DNA of 51,767 nucleotides, from contig CALLDR010000042.1 of the NCBI GenBank assembly GCA_937997955.1, positions 1 through 51,767 on the forward strand, given 5' to 3'. The notes beneath the pieces are model-generated. The model was not told where the DNA came from and did not search any database. It saw only the letters and a program-made list of their open reading frames with translations. This DNA comes from an uncultured Emergencia sp. (lineage in GTDB: Bacteria > Bacillota > Clostridia > Peptostreptococcales > Anaerovoracaceae). Of the stretch, positions 34,676 through 42,868 are shown piece after piece; the stretch's first letter is position 1; each line of letters starts with the position of its first letter. The translations under genes and the position numbers were made by a program.

Positions 34676-36205
34676 ATGAATACCACAGTTGGAATGATAT
34701 TTTTTTCTATACTCATTATATTTCTGATCATAGTATCAGTAATTTCTGCTAAGAAGAACAAGGAGGGCGACTCTGGGGCAGACAAGGAATATTTCCTTGG
34801 CGGCAATACGACGCCCCTGATCGTTTTGGCCGTATCCTATTGCGCATCTGCCGTAAGCGCGGGATCGTTCATGGGCGATCCAGGAATGATGTCTACCGTT
34901 GGATGGCCGTATTATTGGCTCGCAGTATTTGCGGTTCCCGGCCTTACCATACCGGGCATCTTCGTGATACGCAAGATGCGCTTACAGGCTGAACGCTATG
35001 GAAGCATGACTATCACAGAGTACATCGGGCACCGTTTCAATTGCCCAGGCCTCAAATTGTACCTTTCGTTTGTCATCGTGCTTTGCTACCTGTTCATGCT
35101 GGTTTCCCAGTTCAAAGCAGCGGCGATCCTGTTGGAAAAGTTTACAGGTCTGAATTTCTCTATAGGCCTTATTATCATGTGCGTTGTGTGCCTGGTCTAT
35201 GTAAACATGGGCGGTCTAAGATCAGTTGCGTGGACGGACTTTGTCCAGGGCATTCTCATGTGCATCATGTGCGTGGTCCTGTTGGCAGTAGGCCTTCACG
35301 CGATCGGAGGGTTTACTGGTCTCAATGAAGCCATTGAGGCGAATTATCCAGAGATGAACAGAATGCTTCAGCCGGCAGAGGATCAGTATGACATACCTGG
35401 CATATACGGATTGATCGGCTGTTTCCTCTTCGGGTTCGCCATCTATTTCGCGCAGCCGCATATTGCGGCCCGTTTCATGGCCCTGCCTGATGTAAACAGA
35501 AAGAGCATAGGCAAGTTCCTGATTATCTCTCTGGTATGTGGATGGCTCTTCAACCTGATGTTTGTCCTGGGACCGATCGGAAGAATCCTCTATCCAGAGG
35601 CGGAAGCAGATTATATGACAGTAACTTTCGTAACCAATCAGTTCCCATCTGTCATTGCCTGCGCGCTGATGCTGGGATTCTTTGCGGCAGTCCTTTCAAC
35701 AGCTACATCTATCCTGTTGGTAGTTGGACAGAGTATTGGCCGCGATGTTTACGGACAGATCTGCCAAAAGACAGCTACACCTGAGAAACAGGTCAGCGTT
35801 ACGAGAATCGCGACTACCTGCTGCATGATCCTTGTAGTGATCTTTAACATGATCAACCCGCCAGCATTCCTGCAGCTGTTCATCTATCTGGGAATGTCCG
35901 GTATCGGCAGCGCGTGCGTTATGCCGCTTGTGGGCGGAACGCTTTGGAAGAAAGCTTCAAAGGAAGGCGCTATCGCCAGTGCCATCGCAGGTCCTGCAGG
36001 ATACATCGTACATGCAAATCTTTTGGGACAGAGCTGGTCATGGGCCATGGGCGCATGTGTCATCTGGGCTGTCGTAGCCTTCTTCGCGGTGACATTGATC
36101 AGAAATGCAGTAAAAGGCGTAGACCCTGTACTGGAAGAGCTGTGGAACCCGCTGGGAGATAAGGTGGACTTTGATGCACTGAACAAGAAAGCAAAAATAT
36201 CCTAA
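34676..36205 (+). CDS. Sodium:solute symporter (SSS/PutP-like)
   Basis: 509 aa with about 13 membrane helices. The N-terminal DKEYFLGGNTTPLIVLAVSYCASAVSAGSFMGDPG matches the SSS first helices, and helix 8 has FFAAVLSTATSILLVVGQSIGRD with the Na+-binding serine/threonine pair. AAGGAGGTGG precedes the start. PutP-type members take up proline, which fits hydroxyproline uptake here. The substrate is inferred from context. Confidence 0.9.
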   Translation: MNTTVGMIFFSILIIFLIIVSVISAKKNKEGDSGADKEYFLGGNTTPLIVLAVSYCASAVSAGSFMGDPGMMSTVGWPYYWLAVFAVPGLTIPGIFVIRKMRLQAERYGSMTITEYIGHRFNCPGLKLYLSFVIVLCYLFMLVSQFKAAAILLEKFTGLNFSIGLIIMCVVCLVYVNMGGLRSVAWTDFVQGILMCIMCVVLLAVGLHAIGGFTGLNEAIEANYPEMNRMLQPAEDQYDIPGIYGLIGCFLFGFAIYFAQPHIAARFMALPDVNRKSIGKFLIISLVCGWLFNLMFVLGPIGRILYPEAEADYMTVTFVTNQFPSVIACALMLGFFAAVLSTATSILLVVGQSIGRDVYGQICQKTATPEKQVSVTRIATTCCMILVVIFNMINPPAFLQLFIYLGMSGIGSACVMPLVGGTLWKKASKEGAIASAIAGPAGYIVHANLLGQSWSWAMGACVIWAVVAFFAVTLIRNAVKGVDPVLEELWNPLGDKVDFDALNKKAKIS

Positions 36206-36224
36206 AACATATAACCTGACGGGG

Positions 36225-36249
36225 AAGAGACGGCCCATCGCCGTCTCTT
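36225..36249 (+). terminator. Intergenic hairpin after the symporter
   Basis: A perfect 10-bp stem, AAGAGACGGC (36225-36234) with GCCGTCTCTT (36240-36249); only a weak T-tract follows. Partial attenuation between transporter and SDR is likely. Confidence 0.55.
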
Positions 36250-36279
36250 CTTCTGTAGCTGACAAAAGGAGAGAATAAA

Positions 36280-37020
36280 ATGCTGTTAGAAAAGAAAAAG
36301 GTTTTGATCACGGGCGCTGGCCGGGGTATTGGCCGACAGACCGCCATAGAGATGGCGAAGGAGGGTGCTGTCATTTTAGGAGCGGGCCGCACCAGGGAAA
36401 CGTTAGATAGTATGGCAGAACTGGTGCGAAACGCGGGCGGCGAGGCATACACCGCGGTTATGGATATCGCGGATTATAAAGAATCTGAGCAAGCTATTCA
36501 CTTCCTTGCTGAAAAAGCGGGAGGAATTGATATTCTGGTCAACTGCGCTGCCGTTTTTGAAGAGGCTTTTTTTCTGGATATGACACCGGAACAGTGGCAG
36601 AGGACCGTCTCCATTGATCTGACGGGGGCATACAACGTGACACACATCGCGATTCCATTCATCCTTAAGAGCAAAGGCTCTGTCATCCACATCGTCTCTC
36701 AGGACGCCTTCTATGGCTGTACTGGATACAGCCACTACAGCGCCTGCAAAGCAGGGGTGGTAGGTCTTGTCAGGACGCTTGCACGGGAACTGGGACCTGA
36801 GGGCGTGCGGGTCAACTGCGTGGCTCCGGGAATCACGGAAACCGATATGACCAGAGACAGAATTGAGACTGGATTGCAGGGATATCTTGATAAACTGCCT
36901 GTTGGGCGTATTGGGCAGCCTGAGGATATTGCAAATTCCGTAGTTTTTCTCGCCTCTGAGAAATCAGATTTTATTACAGGACAGGTGATCCACTGTAACG
37001 GCGGCATGTATTTGGGATAG
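36280..37020 (+). CDS. Short-chain dehydrogenase/reductase
   Basis: 246 aa classical SDR. Cofactor motif TGAGRGIG (11-18), NCAAV near 89, catalytic Ser140, Tyr153 and Lys157 (YSACK). The AGR after the second strand lacks the acidic residue favoured for NAD and suggests NADP, though weakly. GGAGAG precedes the start. It lies in the hydroxyproline island between the symporter and the glycyl-radical genes. No SDR step is needed in the known route to acetyl-CoA and alanine. It might handle another hydroxyproline isomer, a keto by-product or 2-amino-4-oxopentanoate. Substrate unknown. Confidence 0.88.
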   Translation: MLLEKKKVLITGAGRGIGRQTAIEMAKEGAVILGAGRTRETLDSMAELVRNAGGEAYTAVMDIADYKESEQAIHFLAEKAGGIDILVNCAAVFEEAFFLDMTPEQWQRTVSIDLTGAYNVTHIAIPFILKSKGSVIHIVSQDAFYGCTGYSHYSACKAGVVGLVRTLARELGPEGVRVNCVAPGITETDMTRDRIETGLQGYLDKLPVGRIGQPEDIANSVVFLASEKSDFITGQVIHCNGGMYLG

Positions 37021-37033
37021 TGACAGTGAAAAC

Positions 37034-37135
37034 GTATAATCCATTACACACAAAAGAAAATCAGTGCGGAAAAAAATATACGTTTCTTCTATTTTGCTCA
37101 TCGGTACTTTCGCAATTCTGTGTAAAAGATTACAC
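37034..37135. promoter_or_regulatory. Three activator palindromes upstream of the glycyl-radical operon
   Basis: GTATA-ATCCAT-TACAC (37034-37049), GCGGA-A6-TATAC (37066-37081, degenerate left arm) and GTGTA-AAAGAT-TACAC (37120-37135). They lie 106-207 bp before the -24/-12 element at 37241, the same geometry as at the symporter promoter. Confidence 0.72.
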
Positions 37136-37240
37136 GAAAAGGAGAAACCAGGTGACAGGCGTTCCTTGGAAATGCTGATCATTAAGCTTTGTGAGGCAGA
37201 ATTTTAAAGGCATTTCATGACCCTTTTGACCAAAGCGCTT

Positions 37241-37255
37241 TGGCATGAAATTTGC
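37241..37255 (+). promoter_or_regulatory. Sigma-54 promoter of the glycyl-radical operon
   Basis: TGGCAT-GAAAT-TTGC. It covers the upstream ATG at 37245 of the activase frame, so translation must start downstream, at 37299. Expected transcription start is near 37266. Confidence 0.82.
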
Positions 37256-37298
37256 TTTAAATTATGATGAAGGAAATAATGATTTAGTGGAGGCTTTG

Positions 37299-38225
37299 AT
37301 GATATTCAATATTCAAAAATGTTCAATTCACGATGGAGAAGGCCTCCGGACGCTGGTTTTCTTTAAGGGCTGTCCTCTCAGATGCCCTTGGTGTGCCAAT
37401 CCGGAGTCCCAAGCCTATGACTGTGAAATAGCGGAATATCCGTCTAAATGCATAGGCTGCGGGTTATGTATCGCCAAATGTCCGCAGCACGCCATCAGTG
37501 CAGAGGGCCGTATAGACCGGAACCTTTGCCCAAAGGACTGTACCGCTTGTACCGATATCTGCTATGCCGAAGCGAAAAAGCACATAGGCAAAGCATATTC
37601 TATAGATGAACTGTTTGAGGAAATAAAGAAAGACAAAATCTTTTATGATATGAATGGCGGCGGCGTCACGTTCTCTGGCGGAGAGCCTTTGACCCATGGC
37701 GCTTATCTGACCCAAATTGCGAGAAAGTGCAGGGAAAATAGGATCAACGTCTGCGTTGAGAGCTGTGGATACAGCAAATTTGAAACCTTTCAGGACGCTC
37801 TGGCCTATATCGACGCAATGTTCATGGATGTGAAAATTGTGAATCCCGAGAGACACAAGGCCGTTACTGGATATAGTAATGAACTGATTTTGAGCAATAT
37901 CAGAAGAATCTCAGAGTATGGTATTCCCATTACGATCAGGACACCGGTGGTGCCTGGATATACCGATTCACCGGAGAATATCGCAGAGATTGCGCAGTTT
38001 GTTTCGACGCTCCCCAGCGTGAAGGAGTATGAACTGCTGGTCTATCACAATCTAGGAGAATCCAAATACGGAGCACTGGGAAAATCCTACCTGTTGAAAG
38101 GCATCAAGCCGCCGACAGATGAAGAAATGCTGACGTTAGCCCAGCTGGCAAACGGCATTTTAAATAAACATGGAAAACAGTGTTTTTACATGAAAGACAA
38201 TAAAAAGGAGGGAATCACATGTTAA
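37299..38225 (+). CDS. Glycyl-radical enzyme activating protein (radical SAM)
   Basis: 308-aa activase that installs the glycyl radical on its partner. C25-x3-C29-x2-C32 (CPLRCPWC) binds the SAM cluster; CIGCGLCIAKCP and CPKDCTACTDIC form a two-cluster ferredoxin-like insert; GGGVTFSGGEPL is the SAM-binding glycine motif. ATG 37299 has GGAGG six nt upstream; the longer frame from 37245 starts inside the sigma-54 promoter. It overlaps the glycyl radical enzyme gene by 7 bp and must serve it. Confidence 0.94.
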   Translation: MIFNIQKCSIHDGEGLRTLVFFKGCPLRCPWCANPESQAYDCEIAEYPSKCIGCGLCIAKCPQHAISAEGRIDRNLCPKDCTACTDICYAEAKKHIGKAYSIDELFEEIKKDKIFYDMNGGGVTFSGGEPLTHGAYLTQIARKCRENRINVCVESCGYSKFETFQDALAYIDAMFMDVKIVNPERHKAVTGYSNELILSNIRRISEYGIPITIRTPVVPGYTDSPENIAEIAQFVSTLPSVKEYELLVYHNLGESKYGALGKSYLLKGIKPPTDEEMLTLAQLANGILNKHGKQCFYMKDNKKEGITC

Positions 38226-40576
38226 CACCTAGAATTATGCGGCTGAATGATAAAGTTCGGAATACGGAACCGACCATCGATCTGGATCGGGCCAAGCTGA
38301 TTACCGAGTTTTACAGCCAGCCGTCCATGGACAATTATGTTTTGAGAAGAGCAAAGGCATTTAAGTATTTTCTGGAAAATAAGAAAATCTTCATCGACGA
38401 GGATTCTCAAATTGCGGGTCACGCAGGAGATCGAATCCAGGCGGTTCCTCTTCATCCAGATGTGACTAAGTGGCTGTATGACGATTTTGACACACTGGAT
38501 AAACGAGTCTCTGATCACATTTCCTTCAGAAGCGAAGAGGAAAGAGAAGAATTGAGAGAGCTGGTAGGAAGATGGCAAGGCAACACCTTCGGGGATTTCG
38601 CGGCAGATTTGGAAGATGACGACGTAAAAGATATGATCGATGCTCTGGTGTTCACCCACGGCGTTTCCAATCAGTCTACCATGAACCATTCGCCTGACTA
38701 CGATAACCTGATTAAGCGCGGGTACCGCTACTACATCGACCAGTGCAAAGAGAAACTGGCAAACCATGTCTGCAGGGACGTCTACGACATGGAGCAGAGA
38801 ATCACATGGCAGGCCATGATTATCGTCATGGAGGCTATCATCAGCTTTGCGCATCGCTATGCGGATCTGGCGGAAGCACAGGCTGCTGAATGTGCCGATG
38901 AGAAGAGGAAAGCGGAACTGCTGGCTATGGCAGAATGCTGCAGAACGGTTCCGGAGTTTGCACCAAAGACTTTCCTGCAGGGCGTCCAGTTGGTATGGTT
39001 TACTCATCTGGCCATCGTACTGGAAGCTGTGGGTGGGGACCACTGCCTGGGGCGTTTTGACCAGTACATGTATCCGTTCTTTGAGAAAGAAACCGCCGAA
39101 GGGAAAGAGGAAGTCTATTTCCAGGAACTGATTCATGAGTTCAAGCTGAAGATTGCAGAGCTTTGGAACATTCGTCAGTACAAGGAATCCATTGCCGTTC
39201 CGGGCTGCCCGCTGTGGATGCATGTGATGTTGGGCGGTGTGAAGGAAAACGGCAAGGATGCGTGTAATGAGCTGACCAATGTGTTTCTGCGCTGCCTGCT
39301 GGATCTGCAGACTGATGAGCCGTGCATTTCTTTCCGTTTCCACCCTAATGTTAATGAGGAAACCTTCCGCCTGGCGATCAAAGCGGCCAGAGACACCGGC
39401 GGCCATCCTGCATTCTATAACGATACAGCGGCTATTACTTATTTGCTCAGCCTGGGCTTCACTCTGAAGGAAGCACGGAACTGGGGTATCTGCGGCTGTA
39501 TCGAACCTATCGTCTGCGGCATTACGGATTTCCAGACCAATTCGGGAAACTTCAATGTGAATAAGATCCTCGAAATTACCCTGCATAATGGATACGATCC
39601 AGTATCGAAAAAGCAGCTGGGTATCAAGACAGGAGATCCGAGAGATTTCAAGACGATTGAAGATGTCATGAGGGCTTTTGAAGCACAGCTTGATTTCTTT
39701 ATGGAAAAGTTCATCAACATGGCAAACACGACCCTCGCAGGCCATGCCTTCACCCTGCCTACCATTACGGCCTCCTGTTTCTCTGTGGGCTGTATCGAGA
39801 AGGGAAAGACTCTGCAGCAGAAAGGCTCAGATCATCACTATACCACGGTTTCCATTGCCAGCATGGCCAATTTGATCGATTCCTTTGCTGCTATGGAAGA
39901 GTGTGTATATAACAAAAAATACCTCTCTATGGATGAACTGATGCATTTGCTGGATACTAACTTTGAGGGCAACGAAAACATGCGCCAGCTTTTGATCAAC
40001 AAGGCGCCGAAGTTCGGTAACAATATCGAACAGGCAGACAAATACGGCGAGTGGTTCGTAGATACCATCGACCGGTCTATGAAGCGGTTCAAAGACGCTC
40101 ATGGTGGGCAGTGGACCAGCCTTCATGCCACGGTGGTATACAACGTGGCCATGGGCAAGACTGTCGGAGCTATGCCTGACGGCAGACTGGCTTATTCGCC
40201 GCTGGCGGACAATGCATCTCCTATGATCGGCATGGACGTAAATGGTCCTACTGCTGTAGTCAACTCTTTGGCGGCCTGCGACGAGTGTGTTCCGCAGAGC
40301 GGCATGCTGCTGAACCAGAGATTCGATCCTACCATCGCGGCAGGGGAAAAGGGCTTGGACATCATAGAAACGGTATTCCGGGCACACTTCGCACAGGGAG
40401 GTTATCACATTCAGATCAACGTGCTGGATGACGAGACTCTTCTGGCGGCACAGAAAGAGCCGGATAAATATAAGAATATCATCGTTCGTGTAGCGGGATA
40501 TTCCGCTTACTTTGTTGAACTGGGCAAAGAGATTCAGGACAACATCATTCAGCGGACGATTCAAAAAGGACTGTAA
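38219..40576 (+). CDS. hplG: Glycyl radical enzyme, probable trans-4-hydroxy-D-proline C-N lyase (HplG)
   Basis: 785 aa, of the glycyl-radical eliminase branch. Catalytic Cys427 and Glu429 lie in GCIEP, the Cys-x-Glu pattern of dehydratases and lyases, and the radical glycine is Gly760 in RVAGYSAYF. Length is close to hydroxyproline dehydratase HypD. HypD makes pyrroline-5-carboxylate and usually sits with a P5C reductase gene, absent here. Instead there is a racemase-family epimerase and OrtAB, matching the HplG route, in which the D-proline ring is opened to 2-amino-4-oxopentanoate. AAAAGGAGGG precedes the start. The enzyme class is certain; the HplG assignment rests on neighbours. Alternatives are HypD or a new eliminase. 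Confidence 0.82.
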   Translation: MLTPRIMRLNDKVRNTEPTIDLDRAKLITEFYSQPSMDNYVLRRAKAFKYFLENKKIFIDEDSQIAGHAGDRIQAVPLHPDVTKWLYDDFDTLDKRVSDHISFRSEEEREELRELVGRWQGNTFGDFAADLEDDDVKDMIDALVFTHGVSNQSTMNHSPDYDNLIKRGYRYYIDQCKEKLANHVCRDVYDMEQRITWQAMIIVMEAIISFAHRYADLAEAQAAECADEKRKAELLAMAECCRTVPEFAPKTFLQGVQLVWFTHLAIVLEAVGGDHCLGRFDQYMYPFFEKETAEGKEEVYFQELIHEFKLKIAELWNIRQYKESIAVPGCPLWMHVMLGGVKENGKDACNELTNVFLRCLLDLQTDEPCISFRFHPNVNEETFRLAIKAARDTGGHPAFYNDTAAITYLLSLGFTLKEARNWGICGCIEPIVCGITDFQTNSGNFNVNKILEITLHNGYDPVSKKQLGIKTGDPRDFKTIEDVMRAFEAQLDFFMEKFINMANTTLAGHAFTLPTITASCFSVGCIEKGKTLQQKGSDHHYTTVSIASMANLIDSFAAMEECVYNKKYLSMDELMHLLDTNFEGNENMRQLLINKAPKFGNNIEQADKYGEWFVDTIDRSMKRFKDAHGGQWTSLHATVVYNVAMGKTVGAMPDGRLAYSPLADNASPMIGMDVNGPTAVVNSLAACDECVPQSGMLLNQRFDPTIAAGEKGLDIIETVFRAHFAQGGYHIQINVLDDETLLAAQKEPDKYKNIIVRVAGYSAYFVELGKEIQDNIIQRTIQKGL

Positions 40577-40606
40577 AACTGGCTGAATAAGTATACACAC
40601 GCAGAT

Positions 40607-40653
40607 AAGAGGCTGTCTCACACCGGTATTTTTTCCGATGCGGACAGCCTCTT
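40607..40653. terminator. Terminator between hplG and the DUF2284 gene
   Basis: AAGAGGCTGTC (40607-40617) pairs with GACAGCCTCTT (40643-40653) around a long loop containing T6. It may work for both convergent genes. Confidence 0.6.
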
Positions 40654-40659
40654 GTCCAT

Positions 40660-41160
40660 TTATTCAACCAGCACCAGCCCGAAATGATTTCTCTCTTCTT
40701 CTGGACATCGGAGTGTATGAATATCCAGTCCGAAGCGGCGGGCTGTGCCGAACACGTCTATGCCGCAGGCCTCCATGGACGGAATCGCTTTTGACGGAAA
40801 CCGGCAGTTTTCCGGAAACGCGCAGGATGCGCATAGCTTACAGGGACCGCTGCCAAAGGCGATGGCTTTGTAATAGCCGTCCAGAAACAATTCTCTGGAC
40901 AGATCGCGGGCCATCGCTGTGGCGTTCCAGTTGTGGACGCGGAACAAAATACCTCTTTCATAGCTGTCCAGAATGGCTCTGGTTTCTCTCCAGTCCGGGG
41001 TCTGAGGCGGACAGCCGTAGGTCTTGCCGTAGTTTCCGCAGCCGAATTGACATTTGAAGGTCGGCCAGGGGGCGGTGATGACCTGATGCGGGTCGATGAT
41101 CATGGCGGGATCCGCGCCTAAGTCAGTAAGCGAGGTAAGATACTTTTCGAACTGTTCCAT
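40660..41160 (-). CDS. DUF2284 metal-binding protein
   Basis: 166 aa. Cysteine-rich, with CQFGCGNYGKTYGCPP in the first third and CKLCASCAFPENC in the middle, the DUF2284 pattern of a predicted Fe-S or metal site. ATG 41160 is nine nt after AAGGAG; an upstream GTG at 41166 is too close. It stands alone, convergent with hplG. Function unknown; homologues sit near corrinoid and radical enzymes in anaerobes, so an electron or metal role is plausible. Confidence 0.85.
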   Translation of the reverse strand: MEQFEKYLTSLTDLGADPAMIIDPHQVITAPWPTFKCQFGCGNYGKTYGCPPQTPDWRETRAILDSYERGILFRVHNWNATAMARDLSRELFLDGYYKAIAFGSGPCKLCASCAFPENCRFPSKAIPSMEACGIDVFGTARRFGLDIHTLRCPEEERNHFGLVLVE

Positions 41161-41247
41161 ATGCACAGGCTCCTTTGCATGGTTTTCTTAACTCCATTAT
41201 ATTTTCTGTGCCGGAGAAAAGCAAGAACTTGTGCGCAGGAGGAGTCT

Positions 41248-42591
41248 TCACGCGGCTAAAAGTTTCCCGACCACATACCTTCGATAGAGGATCATAGAAG
41301 CCAGCGCGGTGACGGATTCCGCAATCCAGAAGGCGTGCCATACGCCGACAGGACCGAAGCAGCGGCTGAGAAGGTAAGCTGCGGGCAGAATGACGACGAT
41401 ATAGCGCATCAGGGAGATGATCATGGAATGTATGCCTTTGCCCAGACCTTCCAGGGTTCCGCTGACGATGACGGAAACCGAGGAAACGACGAACCCGAAG
41501 CTGATGACGCGCAGCGCCTTTTGTCCGGCCAGAATGGTTGCCGGCTGGTCGGTGAAGAGGCCGGTAAGAGAACCGGCGAAGCACAGGCAGATGACCATGC
41601 CCAGCCCCATGACGACGGCCGCCAGCGTCAGAGCGGTGCGGAAGACCTGGCGGATACGGGGATATTCTTTTGCGCCATAGTTGTAGCCGACGATGGGGCG
41701 GATACCCTGTACGATGCCGTTGGCCGTCAGATAGATAAAGGTCTGCAGTTTATAGTAGACGCCCAGAATGAAAACGTACATCGGCGAGAATACGGACAGT
41801 ATTCCGTTGAGGCAGGTGATGAGCAGAGAAGGCAGTGCCATGTTCAGCGTCGCCGGAACACCTACCAGATAGATCCGCTTGCAGAGATCCCGATCAAAGA
41901 TGTCTCTGCGGAAGCGGAGCCGCAAAGGCAGCGGCCTGATAAAGTAGACGACGAGATAGATGACCAGAGTCAGGGCTTGTCCGATGACGGTGGCCCAGGC
42001 CGCGCCGCGGATGCCCATGACCGGGAACGGATCGAGACCGAAGATCATGATCGGGTCCAGAATGATGTTGGCGATGGAACCGCAGAGCATGCTGATCATG
42101 GACACCGTCATCTTTCCCTCCGCCTGAAAGATTTTTTCAAAGGCGACCGCCGCCGTGATGACGGTGGAGAAGGAAAAGACGATATAGGAATAGTGCAGAC
42201 CATATTGCAGAATGTTTTGATCCTGGGTAAAAAGACGCAGGAACACAGGCGCGCCAAGGATGCAGACCGCGGTCAGCAGGATGCCGTGAATCAGGCTGCA
42301 GACCATGCCCGCGGAAGCCGCGTCGTTGGCTTTTTCACCGTCCTGCGCGCCGAGAAAATAGGCGGCGACCGCGTTGATGCCGATGCCGAAGCCTACGCCT
42401 ACAGCCGTGACCAGGAGCTGCAGGGGATAGACCAGAGAGATAGCGGTCATGGCATCTTCACTGATCCTCGCCACAAAGTAGCTGTCGATAATATTGTACA
42501 GAGAGTTGGTCAGCATGGACAGAACCATAGGCAGAGACATGGATAATACCAGCGGCAGTACCGGCTTGTCTTTCATAAACGTTTGATTCAT
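41248..42591 (-). CDS. MATE-family efflux transporter
   Basis: 447 aa with 12 membrane helices in two homologous halves. The first half starts KPVLPLVLSMSLPMVLSML, the second near residue 230 (YLVGVPATLNMALPSLL), typical of the MepA/NorM branch. GGAGG lies eight nt before the ATG. A leader of about 240 nt with a terminator precedes it, implying ligand-controlled attenuation. Exported compound unknown; a guanidinium-type cation is possible if the leader is a guanidine-IV element. Confidence 0.93.
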   Translation of the reverse strand: MNQTFMKDKPVLPLVLSMSLPMVLSMLTNSLYNIIDSYFVARISEDAMTAISLVYPLQLLVTAVGVGFGIGINAVAAYFLGAQDGEKANDAASAGMVCSLIHGILLTAVCILGAPVFLRLFTQDQNILQYGLHYSYIVFSFSTVITAAVAFEKIFQAEGKMTVSMISMLCGSIANIILDPIMIFGLDPFPVMGIRGAAWATVIGQALTLVIYLVVYFIRPLPLRLRFRRDIFDRDLCKRIYLVGVPATLNMALPSLLITCLNGILSVFSPMYVFILGVYYKLQTFIYLTANGIVQGIRPIVGYNYGAKEYPRIRQVFRTALTLAAVVMGLGMVICLCFAGSLTGLFTDQPATILAGQKALRVISFGFVVSSVSVIVSGTLEGLGKGIHSMIISLMRYIVVILPAAYLLSRCFGPVGVWHAFWIAESVTALASMILYRRYVVGKLLAA

Positions 42592-42717
42592 GAATCAGTC
42601 CTCCTTTTTTAAAATGTGTCAGCGGCGGAACGGCGGGCAGATACGCGGGAAGGTATGCAAGCCGAATGGAGCAGACGCGAATGGAACGGACGCCGAATGG
42701 AACGAGCGCCGCGCCAT

Positions 42718-42750
42718 AAAAAAAGTCACATAACCAAAGGGTTATGTGAC
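42718..42750 (-). terminator. Leader terminator upstream of the MATE gene
   Basis: On the minus strand GTCACATAACC and GGTTATGTGAC form an 11-bp perfect stem followed by T7. It lies between the promoter and the coding region, so it must be conditionally avoided. Confidence 0.85.
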
Positions 42751-42838
42751 GAAAAATAAGCTGTAACTTGCTGCACCCGCTCTGCCGTTTGTGCCGCTTA
42801 AAATAGCTCAGAAAAATTCACATGGGTTTTATGAGAAC
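42751..42838 (-). ncRNA. Candidate riboswitch (guanidine-IV/mepA-like) leader
   Basis: Minus-strand RNA between the promoter and the terminator. Hairpin CTCA-AAAA/TTTT-TGAG (42807-42835) presents ACCC in its loop. A second domain closed by AAGC/GCTT contains GGGT (plus-strand ACCC at 42775-42778), able to pair with that loop. A terminator and a MATE gene follow. Guanidine-IV riboswitches control MATE (mepA) genes by this logic. I matched the arrangement, not a full consensus. Confidence 0.45.
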
Positions 42839-42868
42839 ACTATACCATGAAGGGCGGGGCCGTGTCAA
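42839..42868 (-). promoter_or_regulatory. Promoter of the MATE leader
   Basis: Minus strand TTGACA (42868-42863), an 18-bp spacer, TATAGT (42844-42839). Confidence 0.65.

Noticed and set aside
38219..40576. Assignment of the glycyl radical enzyme as HypD
   Set aside because: Length and motifs allow it, but no P5C reductase gene is near and OrtAB plus an epimerase fit the C-N lyase route better. Kept as an alternative.
41335..42546. Plus-strand frame of 403 codons
   Set aside because: Antisense to the MATE gene; composition (Asp, Gly, His, Gln rich) is typical of a shadow frame.
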